Shown here: in pieces, positions 26,644 through 35,377 of the stretch | Layout: each line of letters opens with the position of its first letter | Numbering within the stretch: the stretch's first letter is position 1 | NCBI RefSeq assembly: GCF_001624695.1 | Contig: NZ_JSEP01000013.1 | Coordinates: 86,485-150,484 of the forward strand | From: Labrenzia sp. OB1 | GTDB lineage: Bacteria > Pseudomonadota > Alphaproteobacteria > Rhizobiales > Stappiaceae | Reading direction: 5' to 3' | DNA: 64,000 nucleotides | Program-made: the position numbers and the translations under genes | The notes under the pieces: model-generated | Seen by the model: the letters and a program-made list of their open reading frames with translations, nothing else | Told to the model about the DNA's origin: nothing | The model's database searches: none

Positions 26644-27173
26644 GCTTCCCCCCGCGCACCGGCGATTTTATCGATGGCCTCGTAGTTCGCAGACAGGAAC
26701 TTCACCAGGACAGCAACGAGCAGAATGCCAGCTGAAACGGCGAACCAGACCCAACCCGCCCACCAGAGTGACTGCGGGATCCACAGCGGGGTTTCAAGCG
26801 GGGTGTTGGCGCGTGCGCCAGTGGAGAGCGTCTTTTCGACCACGGCCCAGCCCCGCCAGGCGACGACGATGGCCGTTGCCGCCAGACAGAGGAGGGAAAT
26901 GATGTCAAAGACCGCCCGCCCGAACGGGACGAGGCGTTGACGGAGCAGGTCGATGCGTACATGCGCCTGCTCCGTCAGGGCGTAGCTAATGCCCCAACTC
27001 GTGGTGACGGCCATCACGTAGCCGGAGATTTCGTCGACGCCCCCGAGCGAGGCCCCCAGCCGGCGGGTGACAATCTCCACCAGGGTGAATGCGACGCATG
27101 CCATCAGCACAAGGCCGACGCCGATCGCGAGACGGTCATTCAACCGCCGGATGAGGGATACCAGGGACGTCAT
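26640..27173 (-). CDS. TRAP transporter small permease (DctQ type)
   Basis: 177 residues, four predicted TM helices, with the DctQ-type pattern TLVEIVTRRLGASLGGVDEIS at TM1-TM2 (about 30-50). It pairs with the large permease in the membrane. It starts 12 bases after the DctP stop and overlaps the DctM gene by four bases. Confidence 0.9.
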   Translation of the reverse strand: MTSLVSLIRRLNDRLAIGVGLVLMACVAFTLVEIVTRRLGASLGGVDEISGYVMAVTTSWGISYALTEQAHVRIDLLRQRLVPFGRAVFDIISLLCLAATAIVVAWRGWAVVEKTLSTGARANTPLETPLWIPQSLWWAGWVWFAVSAGILLVAVLVKFLSANYEAIDKIAGARGEA

Positions 27174-27185
27174 CGGGGTTTGGCC

Positions 27186-28232
27186 TCAGTTTGTTTCGAT
27201 TTTGACGCCGGTGACTTCGCCGACCGTATCGCTCCAGCGCTTCGCCCAGTCGCCGCCCGCACGTTCCGCCCAGTCGGGGAGAACTTCGGTGATCAGGACT
27301 TCCCTGGCTTTCGCCAGATCCGCATCGCTGGCCTCGACAAGCACCAGATTCCTGGCTTCACCGTAGGGACATTCGCCGCTGCCGGTCAAACAGACGATGT
27401 CGTTCTCAAGGGCGTTCTGGGCGCTCTCCCACGCGGGAGCCTCGATGTACTCCTGTACGCCTTTTTCAAGTGTCGCCTTCTGGTCGTCGCTGAGCGTGTT
27501 CCACTTGTCCAGGTTGATCGCGGTGACAACAGGATCCCAGCCGCCGAGCGGGATCGGCATCAGGTGTGTGGAGACTTCCCACCAGCCGGCATTGTAGCCC
27601 GAGCCGGCGCCGGTGATGGCGCAATCGACAACGCCGCGTTGCAGGGCGCCGGGCACCTCACCGAAACCGACATTTACACCTTCCGCGCCGAGGGCTTCCA
27701 GGAACTTGGCGGTCATGCGGCCCGAGGCGCGCACTTTCTTGCCCTTCAGGTCGTCCAGTGAGGTGATATCGGCGTTGCAGAAAACCACCTGCGGCGGATA
27801 GGGGGCAATTCCGAGGACCTTGGCGTTGAAGACGTCCTTGTAGATGTCGTCGACCATCGGCCTTGCCGCATCGACGGCCTTTTTCGCCGTGGCGGCATCG
27901 GGTGCGATCAGCGGCACGTCCAGAGCCTCGAGCGCAGTGCTGTCGGAAACGGCATAGTCGGCAACGGTCATGCCGACATCGAAGACGCCCTGCGACAGAA
28001 GGCGGAAGACGTCACCGCCACCGATGCCCATCTGGTCGTGGGTGGTGAGCGATGCGGTCAGGTCGCCCCCCGAGATTTCAGGGAGTTTTTCGCTCCAGAA
28101 CGGGGCTTCATATTGCTTGTGCAGCGGCAGGCCGCTCCAACTGCCGACCACTGCGATTTCCTCGGCCTGGGCAACCGTTCCGGCGCATAGCGCAATCATG
28201 GAGACGGCGGAGAGAGTCAATAGGGTTTTCAT
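27186..28232 (-). CDS. TRAP transporter substrate-binding protein (DctP type)
   Basis: 348 residues with a signal peptide ending AGTVAQA before EEIAVV. DctP-fold features include GIGGGDVFRLLSQGVFDVG near residues 70-88, the KVRASGRMTAKFL region around the substrate Arg (GKKVRASGR), and GAGSGYNAGW. In this family the Arg clamps a carboxylate, so the ligand is probably an organic acid. It lies between DUF1445 and the permease genes on one minus-strand transcript. Confidence 0.92.
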   Translation of the reverse strand: MKTLLTLSAVSMIALCAGTVAQAEEIAVVGSWSGLPLHKQYEAPFWSEKLPEISGGDLTASLTTHDQMGIGGGDVFRLLSQGVFDVGMTVADYAVSDSTALEALDVPLIAPDAATAKKAVDAARPMVDDIYKDVFNAKVLGIAPYPPQVVFCNADITSLDDLKGKKVRASGRMTAKFLEALGAEGVNVGFGEVPGALQRGVVDCAITGAGSGYNAGWWEVSTHLMPIPLGGWDPVVTAINLDKWNTLSDDQKATLEKGVQEYIEAPAWESAQNALENDIVCLTGSGECPYGEARNLVLVEASDADLAKAREVLITEVLPDWAERAGGDWAKRWSDTVGEVTGVKIETN

Positions 28233-28268
28233 ATTCCAGTTCCATCCTCTGTTTTCTTGGTATTTCGA

Positions 28269-29096
28269 TCAGTCGTCTTTGTAGGGGTAGATCGGGGTGG
28301 TCCGTTCATCGACGTCAGCGATGAGCATCGCGCCGGGGGCATGGGTGATCGACAGGGGCAACTTTGCCGTCATTATGGCGGCCTGCGGGGTCACGCCGCA
28401 GGCCCAGAACACGGGGACTTCTCCCTTTTGGATTTCGACCGGCTGGCCCCAGTCCGGAGCATTCAGATCGGAGATTCCGATTGCGCGAGGAGCACCCATG
28501 TAAACCGGCGCTCCATGGGCGAGCGGGTAGTTGCCGCAGATCTTCCGGATCTCCTCCAGCCGGTCTTCGGGCACCGGCCGCATGGAGACAACCATGCCGC
28601 CGCCGAACGGGCCGCTCGGCGCGGTTTCGAGTGTTGTCCGGTACATGGGGACTGTGACATTCTCATCGATATGACGCATGGCGATACCGGCGCGGCGCAG
28701 CGCATTCTCGAAGGTGAAGGAGCAGCCGATGGCGAAGGCGACAAGATCGTCCTGCCAAAGGTCCGATAGATCGGTGACCTGCTGTTCCAGTTTGCCGAAA
28801 CGGTAGATGTTGTAGCGGGCAGCGTCGGTACGGATATCGACATCGGTGCCGAGGCGGGCGATTGACGTTTCGCCGGGGGCGGAAATGCCGGCAAGGGGGC
28901 AGGATTTGGGATTGTTGCGGCAGAAGGCGTGAAAATCGGCCGCGTAGTCTCCCGGCACGATCGCCAGATTGCATTGAAGCCTGCCCTTGGCAAGACCCGC
29001 CGTATGCCCGCTATAGCGGCCGAGCCGTATCGCCCGGCGTACATCCGCCGGGGGCATGTCGGCCATCTGGGAAAAATCTGCAGGCGCAGGCGTCAT
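28269..29096 (-). CDS. DUF1445 (YcsI-like) putative hydro-lyase
   Basis: About 275 residues of the DUF1445 family, annotated as putative hydro-lyases and related to the D-glutamate cyclase domain of animals. Conserved parts are visible: PADVRRAIRLGRYSGHTAG (20-38), CPLAGISAPG, GCSFTFENAL, THAPGAMLIADV near the C-terminus. The start is ATG 29096 with GAGG five bases upstream; a GTG two codons earlier is less likely. First gene of the operon, divergent from the LysR gene. It suggests a dehydration or cyclisation step on the imported acid. Confidence 0.8.
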   Translation of the reverse strand: MTPAPADFSQMADMPPADVRRAIRLGRYSGHTAGLAKGRLQCNLAIVPGDYAADFHAFCRNNPKSCPLAGISAPGETSIARLGTDVDIRTDAARYNIYRFGKLEQQVTDLSDLWQDDLVAFAIGCSFTFENALRRAGIAMRHIDENVTVPMYRTTLETAPSGPFGGGMVVSMRPVPEDRLEEIRKICGNYPLAHGAPVYMGAPRAIGISDLNAPDWGQPVEIQKGEVPVFWACGVTPQAAIMTAKLPLSITHAPGAMLIADVDERTTPIYPYKDD

Positions 29097-29170
29097 GTCC
29101 ACCTCGAAAGTAAGTGAAAAAATCCTGCTGCGGATCTAGTATCAAGTCAAATCGTGAATTTCTGTCCAAA

Positions 29171-29191
29171 GTGATCAGGTTTCCTGATCAC
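29171..29191. promoter_or_regulatory. Palindromic operator in LysR/DUF1445 divergent region
   Basis: Perfect 9-bp arms GTGATCAGG and CCTGATCAC with a 3-bp TTT spacer, 20-40 bases upstream of the LysR start and about 75 bases upstream of the DUF1445 gene. Length and position fit a LysR-type recognition site controlling its own gene and the operon. Confidence 0.65.
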
Positions 29192-29210
29192 CAAAAAGAG
29201 GTGCCTGTTC

Positions 29211-30089
29211 ATGACACTTGAGCAGCTGAGAACGTTTCTGGTCGTCGCGCGCATGGGAGGCGTCAGGCGTGCAGCCGAGCAGATGAACATCTCTCAGCCT
29301 GCTGTTTCCACTCGGATTTCAAGCCTTGAAGCCTATCTCGGTACCGAACTCTTCAGCCGAGGCTCGACTGGGGTTGTACTCACGCGCAAAGGCGTGTTGC
29401 TGCGCCAGCATGCCGACCAGATGATGACGATCCTGGAACGGATCAAGGGGGATGTTATGTCGGAAGACAGTATCAGCTCTCTCCTGAGGCTGGGTGTCGC
29501 GGAGACTGTGGCACAGACCTGGTTGCCGGATTTCCTGCGCGAATTGCATCGCAGTTTTCCCCGTCTCAAGATCGAGGTGTCGGTCGATATTTCCCTCAAT
29601 CTGCGCGAGATGCTGCTGGACCGGTCTCTGGATCTGACGATCCTGATGGGGCCGATCTCCGAATACAGTGTCGACAATCTGGAACTGCCGTCTTTCGAGC
29701 TGGCATGGTACCGCCCGGTGGGTCTTCCCGACCCGGATCTCGGCGCCACTCCGGTAATCACCTATAACCGGAATTCGCGTCCCTGCCGGGAACTCATGCA
29801 GCAGCTTCAGGACCGCCATGGCATCGCCGCGCAGATCTTCCCGACCAACTCGCTGTCGACGGGGTTTGAAATGGTGGCGTCGGGCATCGGCGTCGGCATC
29901 CTGCCGCAGGAACTCGGGCGCCGCCTTGTGGAAGAGCAAAGGATCGCGACCTTTGATCCGGGCTGGCTGCCGACGCCGCTGCGATTCACGGCGACCTATA
30001 TCGGTGAGCCACGCAACGAGCTGATCACGCGCGCGGCCAAGGTCGCCCAGCAGATCGCGGTCGCGCATCACGATGCGGTTTATGCGTGA
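29211..30089 (+). CDS. LysR-family transcriptional regulator
   Basis: 292 residues. N-terminal winged HTH at about 1-60 (TLEQLRTFLVVARMGGVRRA, then QPAVSTRISSLEAYLGTELF) and a type II periplasmic-fold effector domain at about 90-290. It is divergent from the DUF1445-TRAP-DUF2848-amidase operon with a palindrome between them, so it is the obvious activator of that operon. The effector may be the imported acid or a product of it. Confidence 0.92.
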   Translation: MTLEQLRTFLVVARMGGVRRAAEQMNISQPAVSTRISSLEAYLGTELFSRGSTGVVLTRKGVLLRQHADQMMTILERIKGDVMSEDSISSLLRLGVAETVAQTWLPDFLRELHRSFPRLKIEVSVDISLNLREMLLDRSLDLTILMGPISEYSVDNLELPSFELAWYRPVGLPDPDLGATPVITYNRNSRPCRELMQQLQDRHGIAAQIFPTNSLSTGFEMVASGIGVGILPQELGRRLVEEQRIATFDPGWLPTPLRFTATYIGEPRNELITRAAKVAQQIAVAHHDAVYA

Positions 30090-30530
30090 ACGGAGGGTCT
30101 GTACGTGGTGGGTTTCGATCGACCCGGCCGACAATCGCCTGCGCTTTGTTCTGCTGTCTGACGCGGAATACTGTCTCATCCAGGTTCGTTGTCACGGTGA
30201 CGTGAAATAGACACCTCGAGAACCCGCTCAAGAAAGGAAGGCCCGGTTTTCCGGAAAGGCCCGGACGCGTTTCGGGAACCGGGGAATTGAAGATCTGAAT
30301 TGTGCTCGCCCAGTCAATCAGGTTTTGGGAATTGCCTGGCCGGCCGGATGATGACGTCTTGGCCATTGTCCTGTCGCAGGCGGATAACTCCACGCATGCC
30401 GGTCGTTGCGGGCAAGACCTTCAGGTGGTCTGGGAACGCGAGTAAAGTTGTCGGGTGCCGGGTAAGGTACTTTAGTCAATTAGCTGATTTTCTTTGGAGA
30501 ATTCAGAGTTTCGAACGCGGTTTTTTCTAA
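30090..30530. other. About 440-bp region between LysR and LacI genes
   Basis: No gene is supported. A long-loop inverted pair CCCGGTT/AACCGGG at about 30242-30284 could weakly terminate the LysR transcript but has no T-run. The last 50 bases before 30536 are AT-rich and form the LacI promoter region. Confidence 0.4.
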
Positions 30531-30532
30531 AC

Positions 30533-30548
30533 TGATTGACGTATGTCA
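30533..30548. promoter_or_regulatory. LacI-type operator at the regulator's own promoter
   Basis: The 16-mer TGATTGACGTATGTCA matches the palindrome TGACATACGTATGTCA found at the target operon in 13 of 16 positions. It overlaps TTGACG, a -35-like hexamer, 36 bases before the LacI start. This suggests autorepression. Confidence 0.6.
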
Positions 30549-30583
30549 GTTGTCCGCGCAATTTTACCTCCTCTGGAGGTGCA

Positions 30584-31612
30584 ATGGTCAAACCCACCGT
30601 ACACGATATCGCGCGCGAGGCCGGCGTCAGCCTGTCGACGGTCGACAGGGTGCTGAACGGCCGGACCGATGTGCGACCCAAAAATGCCGAGCGGGTCAGA
30701 GCCGCGGTCGAAAAACTCGGCTATGTGCGGGACACTTATGCTGCCAATCTTGCCAAGCAGCGGCGGTACAGGTTCCTCTTCGTTCTGCCGGAGGGGCTGA
30801 ACCATTTTGTCGAGACGATTGCCTTGGCCGTTCACGAGGCCGCAAGCGTTCAGGTTTCCGACCGGGTGGATGTGGAGGTGATGTTCGTCAATGCCGCCGA
30901 TCCGCATGCGGTCGTGGAGCACCTGAAGCGGCTGAACCTTGCTACCCTGGACGGGGTGGCAATCATGGTGCCGGAAACGCCGCAGGTGCGTGATGCCATT
31001 GCGCATATCAAGAGCGCCGGCGTTTACGTGGTCGCCTTCGTCTCTGACCTTCCAAACAGCAATTGTCACCACTTCGTCGGGATCGATAATTTTTCCGCCG
31101 GCAAGACGGCAGGGGCGCTGCTCGGAAGATTTCTGCGCAACGAGACCGGAAGCATACTTGTCGTCACCAATTCCATGGTGGCGCGCGACAGTATCGAGCG
31201 GCGTTTCGGGCTGGATGAAATCCTCTCCCGCGATTTTCCGCGGCTCAAGGCGCTGCCGACCGTCGAATTTCATGACGATCCGCAGCGAATCCGCGCAACG
31301 CTGGACCATGCGGTTGCGGACCAGGCGGGCCTGAAGGCGATTTATTCCATGGGCTCTGGCAATGCGGCGATGCTGGAGGCGCTGAGGGAAAACGCGCAAC
31401 TGAATCATCTCGTCGTGGTCGCACACGATCTGACCGCCGTTACGCGCCAGGCGCTGCTCAATGACGAGATCGATGCGGTGATCGCGCAGAATGTCGGGCA
31501 TCTGGTGCGCAGCGCTCTCAGGGTCCTGCGGGCCAAGTGCGACAGAACCCTTATTTTTGAGGCTCAGGAGCAAATCCGCATCGAAATCATCGTCCGCGAG
31601 AACCTTTATTAA
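30584..31612 (+). CDS. LacI-family regulator of the polyol/triose ABC operon
   Basis: About 342 residues. N-terminal HTH with hinge at 1-60 (TVHDIAREAGVSLSTVDRVL, VRPKNAERVRAAVEKLGY) and a type I sugar-binding effector domain. ATG 30584 is chosen because GGAGG stands four bases before it; the frame is open upstream but through the operator. It precedes, in the same direction, a seven-gene ABC and kinase operon whose promoter carries two copies of the site found at its own promoter, so it should repress that operon until an inducer (likely a small polyol or ketose) binds. Confidence 0.9.
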   Translation: MVKPTVHDIAREAGVSLSTVDRVLNGRTDVRPKNAERVRAAVEKLGYVRDTYAANLAKQRRYRFLFVLPEGLNHFVETIALAVHEAASVQVSDRVDVEVMFVNAADPHAVVEHLKRLNLATLDGVAIMVPETPQVRDAIAHIKSAGVYVVAFVSDLPNSNCHHFVGIDNFSAGKTAGALLGRFLRNETGSILVVTNSMVARDSIERRFGLDEILSRDFPRLKALPTVEFHDDPQRIRATLDHAVADQAGLKAIYSMGSGNAAMLEALRENAQLNHLVVVAHDLTAVTRQALLNDEIDAVIAQNVGHLVRSALRVLRAKCDRTLIFEAQEQIRIEIIVRENLY

Positions 31613-31710
31613 AGTTGTTCCGGACGTCTGCGGCATGCCGAATATTCATAAGAAACAGTAATTTACGCAGCTTGCGCCAGCTTTGAATCATTTCTTGCGG
31701 ACTGAAAAGA

Positions 31711-31754
31711 AATACGTATGTCAGGAATATAATTGACGTGACATACGTATGTCA
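31711..31754. promoter_or_regulatory. Tandem LacI operators before the ABC operon
   Basis: A perfect 16-bp palindrome TGACATACGTATGTCA at 31739-31754 follows TTGACG (31733-31738), sitting where the -35/-10 spacer would be. A second copy with an intact right half, AATACGTATGTCA, lies at 31711-31723, 31 bases upstream by right-half positions, about three helical turns. Two same-face sites suggest cooperative repression. Confidence 0.75.
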
Positions 31755-31833
31755 GTTAGTCTTCTTGAGCACTTGGAGGAGTGCTGCCGCCCGGTGGAAG
31801 CCGGTGCGCGACCAATTCGGGAGGAAATCACCC

Positions 31834-33153
31834 ATGAAATATGCGAAACTTCTCGCTGCGACCGCTCTTGTAGCGTCAAGCGGACTGGCAGTGCCCAGGG
31901 CTCAGGCCGATGATCTGACCCTGTGCTGGGCGGCCTGGGATCCGGCCAATGCACTTGTCGAGCTGTCCAAGGAATTCGAAGCTGAATACGGGCATACGAT
32001 GAACTTTGAGTTCGTGCCCTGGCCGAACTTCGCGGACCGCATGCTGAACGAGCTGAATTCCGGCGGAAAGCTCTGCGATCTGCTCATCGGCGACAGTCAG
32101 TGGATCGGCGGCGGTGCCGAGAATGGCCACTATGTGAAGCTGAACGACTTCTTCGACAAGGAAGGCATCAGCATGGACGATTTCGCTGCGGCGACCGTCT
32201 ATGCCTATTCCACATGGCCGAAGGGGACGCCGAATTATTACGCCCTGCCGGCCATGGGCGATGCCAACGGCTGGTTCTACCGCAAGGACTGGTTCGAGAA
32301 GCCGGAAATTCAGGCTGCGTTCAAGGAAAAGCACGGCCGCGATCTGACTCCGCCGAAAACGCAGGCTGAGCTTCTGGAAGTCGCGCAATTCTTCCAGGAG
32401 CGTGAAATCGACGGCCAGAAACGCTATGGCGCGGCGATCTTCACCGAACGCGGTTCGGAAGGCATCACCATGGGCGCGACCAGCTCCATGTATCCGTTCG
32501 GTTTCAAATACGAGATGACACCGGGCAAATACGACATGGAAGGCGCGGTGAATTCGCCCGAAGCCGTTGCAGGTCTCGAGTTCTACAAGGAGCTCTACAA
32601 GACAGCGACACCCCCGGGTTATACCGACAGCTACATGGAGCAGTCGCTTGACGCGTTCAAATCCGGACAGGTGGCCATGGCGATGAACTGGTTCGCCTTC
32701 TTCCCGGGTCTTTACGCGGATCCGGATGTCGGCGGCGAGAAGATCGGGTTCTTCGTCAATCCCGGCCAGAATGTCGAAGCCTCGACACTTGGCGGGCAGG
32801 GGATCTCCGTTATCTCCTATTCCGACAAGCGGGATGCGGCGCTTGAATATGTCAAATGGTTCGCCCAGCCTTCCGTCCAGAAGAAATGGTGGGACCTCGG
32901 CGGTTATTCCTGTCATGTCAGCGTCCTGAACGACCCGGGTTTCGCGGACAGCGCCCCCTTCGCGTCGGACTTCCTGCTGGCCATGGATAATGTGAAGGAC
33001 TTCTGGCAGGAGCCGGCCTATGCCGAACTGCTGCTGGCAATGCAAAAGCGCCTTCATGACTACGTCGTCGCGGATGTGGGAACCGCCAAGGAAGCGCTCG
33101 ACAAACTGATCGAGGACTGGAACGAAACCTTCGAGGACGAAGGCAAACTCTAG
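31834..33153 (+). CDS. Periplasmic solute-binding protein, family 1 (MalE/UgpB-like)
   Basis: About 439 residues with a signal peptide (MKYAKLLAATALVASSG..., cleavage near AQA-DDLTLCW). The mature part is a family 1 binding protein with an aromatic-rich binding region (DANGWFYRKDWFEKP; MAMNWFAFFPGLYADP). ATG 31834 has GGGAGGAAA six bases upstream; the longer frame starting at the operator is not used. It feeds the two permeases that follow a hairpin-containing gap. With the downstream kinase the ligand is probably a short polyol or ketose, by analogy with Rhizobium glycerol systems. Confidence 0.9.
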   Translation: MKYAKLLAATALVASSGLAVPRAQADDLTLCWAAWDPANALVELSKEFEAEYGHTMNFEFVPWPNFADRMLNELNSGGKLCDLLIGDSQWIGGGAENGHYVKLNDFFDKEGISMDDFAAATVYAYSTWPKGTPNYYALPAMGDANGWFYRKDWFEKPEIQAAFKEKHGRDLTPPKTQAELLEVAQFFQEREIDGQKRYGAAIFTERGSEGITMGATSSMYPFGFKYEMTPGKYDMEGAVNSPEAVAGLEFYKELYKTATPPGYTDSYMEQSLDAFKSGQVAMAMNWFAFFPGLYADPDVGGEKIGFFVNPGQNVEASTLGGQGISVISYSDKRDAALEYVKWFAQPSVQKKWWDLGGYSCHVSVLNDPGFADSAPFASDFLLAMDNVKDFWQEPAYAELLLAMQKRLHDYVVADVGTAKEALDKLIEDWNETFEDEGKL

Positions 33154-33179
33154 GGGCCTTTCCAGAAATCAATAAAGGA

Positions 33180-33206
33180 GGCGGCCCTCCCGCATGGCGG
33201 GCCGCC
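33180..33206. terminator. Hairpin after ABC binding-protein gene
   Basis: Arms GGCGGCCC (33180-33187) and GGGCCGCC (33199-33206) with an 11-base loop, 27 bases after the binding-protein stop. No T-run follows. Probably an mRNA-stabilising or attenuating hairpin like the one in the ribose-type operon. Confidence 0.65.
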
Positions 33207-33302
33207 CCGACCTGAAAGCCCGTCCGGGCTGCCGGGTCAGGCTGACCCGGACTTACCGGTGGCCGGAATCTATCCGGGTCTGTTTCTCCAGAAGAGCATC
33301 AT

Positions 33303-34250
33303 ATGTCCGACACCCCAATCGACCGAGTGGCAAAAGCAACGCCGCCTTCCGTTGCCGGTAAAATCAGAGGGCTTTCCGATCGTACGATTGCCTGGCTTTT
33401 TGTCGCTCCGACCATTTTCCTGCTGCTCGCGGTAAACATCTTCCCGCTGATGTGGACGATCAACCTGAGCTTTACCAACTTTCGCGCCAACCGGCCGAAC
33501 AGGGAGGTCGATTATGTTGGCCTGCGCAATTACGAGCGCATCCTGACCGACGGTGATATCTGGCTGACGATGCAGGCGACGGCACATTTCCTTTTCTGGA
33601 CGATTGTCCTGCAGGTGCTGATCGGGTTTGCACTGGCCTGGCTGATCAACCGGAAATTCAAGGGCAATGACCTTTGGACAACACTGATCGTGCTGCCGAT
33701 GATGCTGTCGCCGGCGGTGGTCGGGAATTTCTGGACGTTCCTCTATCAGCCGCAGATCGGCCTGTTCAACTACGGCATCTCGTTTTTGACCGAGGCCGAC
33801 CCTTCGTCTTTTCAGATGATCGGGGATGTCGCGCTGGCGCCCTGGTCCATCGTGATCGTGGACACCTGGATGTGGACGCCTTTCGTCATGCTCATCTGTC
33901 TGGCGGGGCTGCGATCGATACCTGACTATATCTATGAGGCGGCAGAAATCGACAGGGCCAGCAAATGGCGGCAGTTCTGGACGATCACCGTTCCGATGGT
34001 GCTGCCTTTTCTCATGCTGGCCGTCCTGTTCCGCGGCATCGAAAACTTCAAGATGTTCGATCTTGTCGTGCAACTGACCGGCGGGGGGCCGGGCTCGGTG
34101 ACGGAACTCACCTCGATTAATCTCAAGCGCGAAGCCTTCGAGAAGTGGCGCACGGGATATGCCTCCGCCTATGCGATCATCCTGTTCGTCACCGTCTTCG
34201 GTCTTGCCTCGATCTATGTGAAGGCTCTCAACAAGGTGAAAGAAAGATGA
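33303..34250 (+). CDS. ABC transporter permease (MalF/UgpA type)
   Basis: 315 residues, six TM helices. The ATPase-docking EAA loop reads YEAAEIDRASKWRQFWTITVPMVLP at about residues 210-235 in two pieces. First membrane subunit of the carbohydrate importer; its stop overlaps the next start by four bases (ATGA). Confidence 0.92.
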   Translation: MSDTPIDRVAKATPPSVAGKIRGLSDRTIAWLFVAPTIFLLLAVNIFPLMWTINLSFTNFRANRPNREVDYVGLRNYERILTDGDIWLTMQATAHFLFWTIVLQVLIGFALAWLINRKFKGNDLWTTLIVLPMMLSPAVVGNFWTFLYQPQIGLFNYGISFLTEADPSSFQMIGDVALAPWSIVIVDTWMWTPFVMLICLAGLRSIPDYIYEAAEIDRASKWRQFWTITVPMVLPFLMLAVLFRGIENFKMFDLVVQLTGGGPGSVTELTSINLKREAFEKWRTGYASAYAIILFVTVFGLASIYVKALNKVKER

Positions 34251-35188
34251 GCAGCTATTCGATCACCGAACCGTCTTCGCGGCAGAAGTGGGCGGCCGGC
34301 ACACTGGTCATAGTCTATGCGGTCATCACGCTGCTGCCGCTGGTCTGGATCCTGACAACCGGGTTCAAGTCACCCGTCGATGCCATCGCCTATCCGCCGA
34401 AGGTGCTTTTCGAACCGTCTCTGGAAGGTTACGTCAATCTCTTCACCACGCGCACGCGGGTCACACCGGAACAGCTGGAATCCCTGCCGCCGCCCGCCTC
34501 GTGGTATGAGCAGATCGTGCGCAACCGCGATATGGTGATCGCCGGTCCGTCCCGCTACGGCGAGCGGTTCCTCAACTCCGTCATCATTGGTTTCGGGTCG
34601 ACATTCCTGTCGGTCTTCCTCGGGACACTCGCGGCCTATGCCTTTTCCAGGTTCAAGGTGCCGATGAAGGACGATCTGCTGTTCTTCATTCTGTCGACAC
34701 GGATGATGCCTCCGATCGCGGTCGCAATTCCGATCTTCCTGATGTTCAGAACCCTCGGGCTGTCGGACACCCATCTGGGCATGATCCTGCTGTATACGGC
34801 GGTGAATATCTCGCTGGCCGTCTGGCTGCTGAAGGGGTTCATCGACGAGATCCCGCGTGAATACGAGGAAGCAGCGCTGATCGACGGCTATACGCGGTTT
34901 CAGGCCTTCTACAAGGTTGTCCTGCCGCAGGCGGCCACGGGGATCGCCTCCACCGCGATCTTCTGCCTGATTTTCTCGTGGAACGAATATGCCTTCGCGG
35001 TGCTGCTGACCTCCGGCACGGCCCAGACAGCGCCCCCCTTTATTCCGACCATCATCGGCGTCGGTGGCCAGGACTGGCCGGCTGTGGCTGCAGGCGCGAC
35101 GCTGTTCCTGGTGCCGGTCATGGTGTTCACAATCCTGCTGCGCAAACATCTCCTGCGCGGAATTACCTTTGGAGCGGTACGCAAATGA
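34247..35188 (+). CDS. ABC transporter permease (MalG/UgpE type)
   Basis: About 313 residues. The EAA loop reads YEEAALIDGYTRFQAFYKV, the classical form. ATG 34247 is chosen: it overlaps the TGA of the first permease and the preceding 34 codons of open frame lie wholly inside that gene. Forms the membrane heterodimer with the upstream permease, and overlaps the following small gene by four bases. Confidence 0.92.
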   Translation: MSSYSITEPSSRQKWAAGTLVIVYAVITLLPLVWILTTGFKSPVDAIAYPPKVLFEPSLEGYVNLFTTRTRVTPEQLESLPPPASWYEQIVRNRDMVIAGPSRYGERFLNSVIIGFGSTFLSVFLGTLAAYAFSRFKVPMKDDLLFFILSTRMMPPIAVAIPIFLMFRTLGLSDTHLGMILLYTAVNISLAVWLLKGFIDEIPREYEEAALIDGYTRFQAFYKVVLPQAATGIASTAIFCLIFSWNEYAFAVLLTSGTAQTAPPFIPTIIGVGGQDWPAVAAGATLFLVPVMVFTILLRKHLLRGITFGAVRK

Positions 35189-35373
35189 GCGCGTTTTTCA
35201 GCGGTCTGGTCCGCTTCCGCCGAGGGGCCTGGGAATTGCTCGCATCCTTGCTGATCGCCGTTGGCGTGATCATGCTGATGCAGCCTCTGGTCCTGTGGGC
35301 TTACACCTACTCCTTCATTGTCACGCTGACCGGAACGGTGATGTTCATCGTCGTCAGCCATTTTCCGGAATAA
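35185..35373 (+). CDS. 62-residue membrane protein in ABC operon
   Basis: Starts in an ATGA overlap with the permease gene and ends four bases before the first ATPase gene. Two hydrophobic segments: about residues 16-39 (LLASLLIAVGVIMLMQPLVLWAY in part) and 43-57 (FIVTLTGTVMFIVV). It sits where the small membrane protein GlpU sits in the Rhizobium glycerol ABC operon, though no clear sequence relation is seen. The position and coupling argue for an accessory transporter subunit. Function unknown. Confidence 0.75.
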   Translation: MSAFFSGLVRFRRGAWELLASLLIAVGVIMLMQPLVLWAYTYSFIVTLTGTVMFIVVSHFPE

Positions 35374-35377
35374 CGCC

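Noticed and set aside
30242..30284. Terminator of the LysR gene
   Set aside because: Only seven-base arms with a 29-base loop and no T-run.
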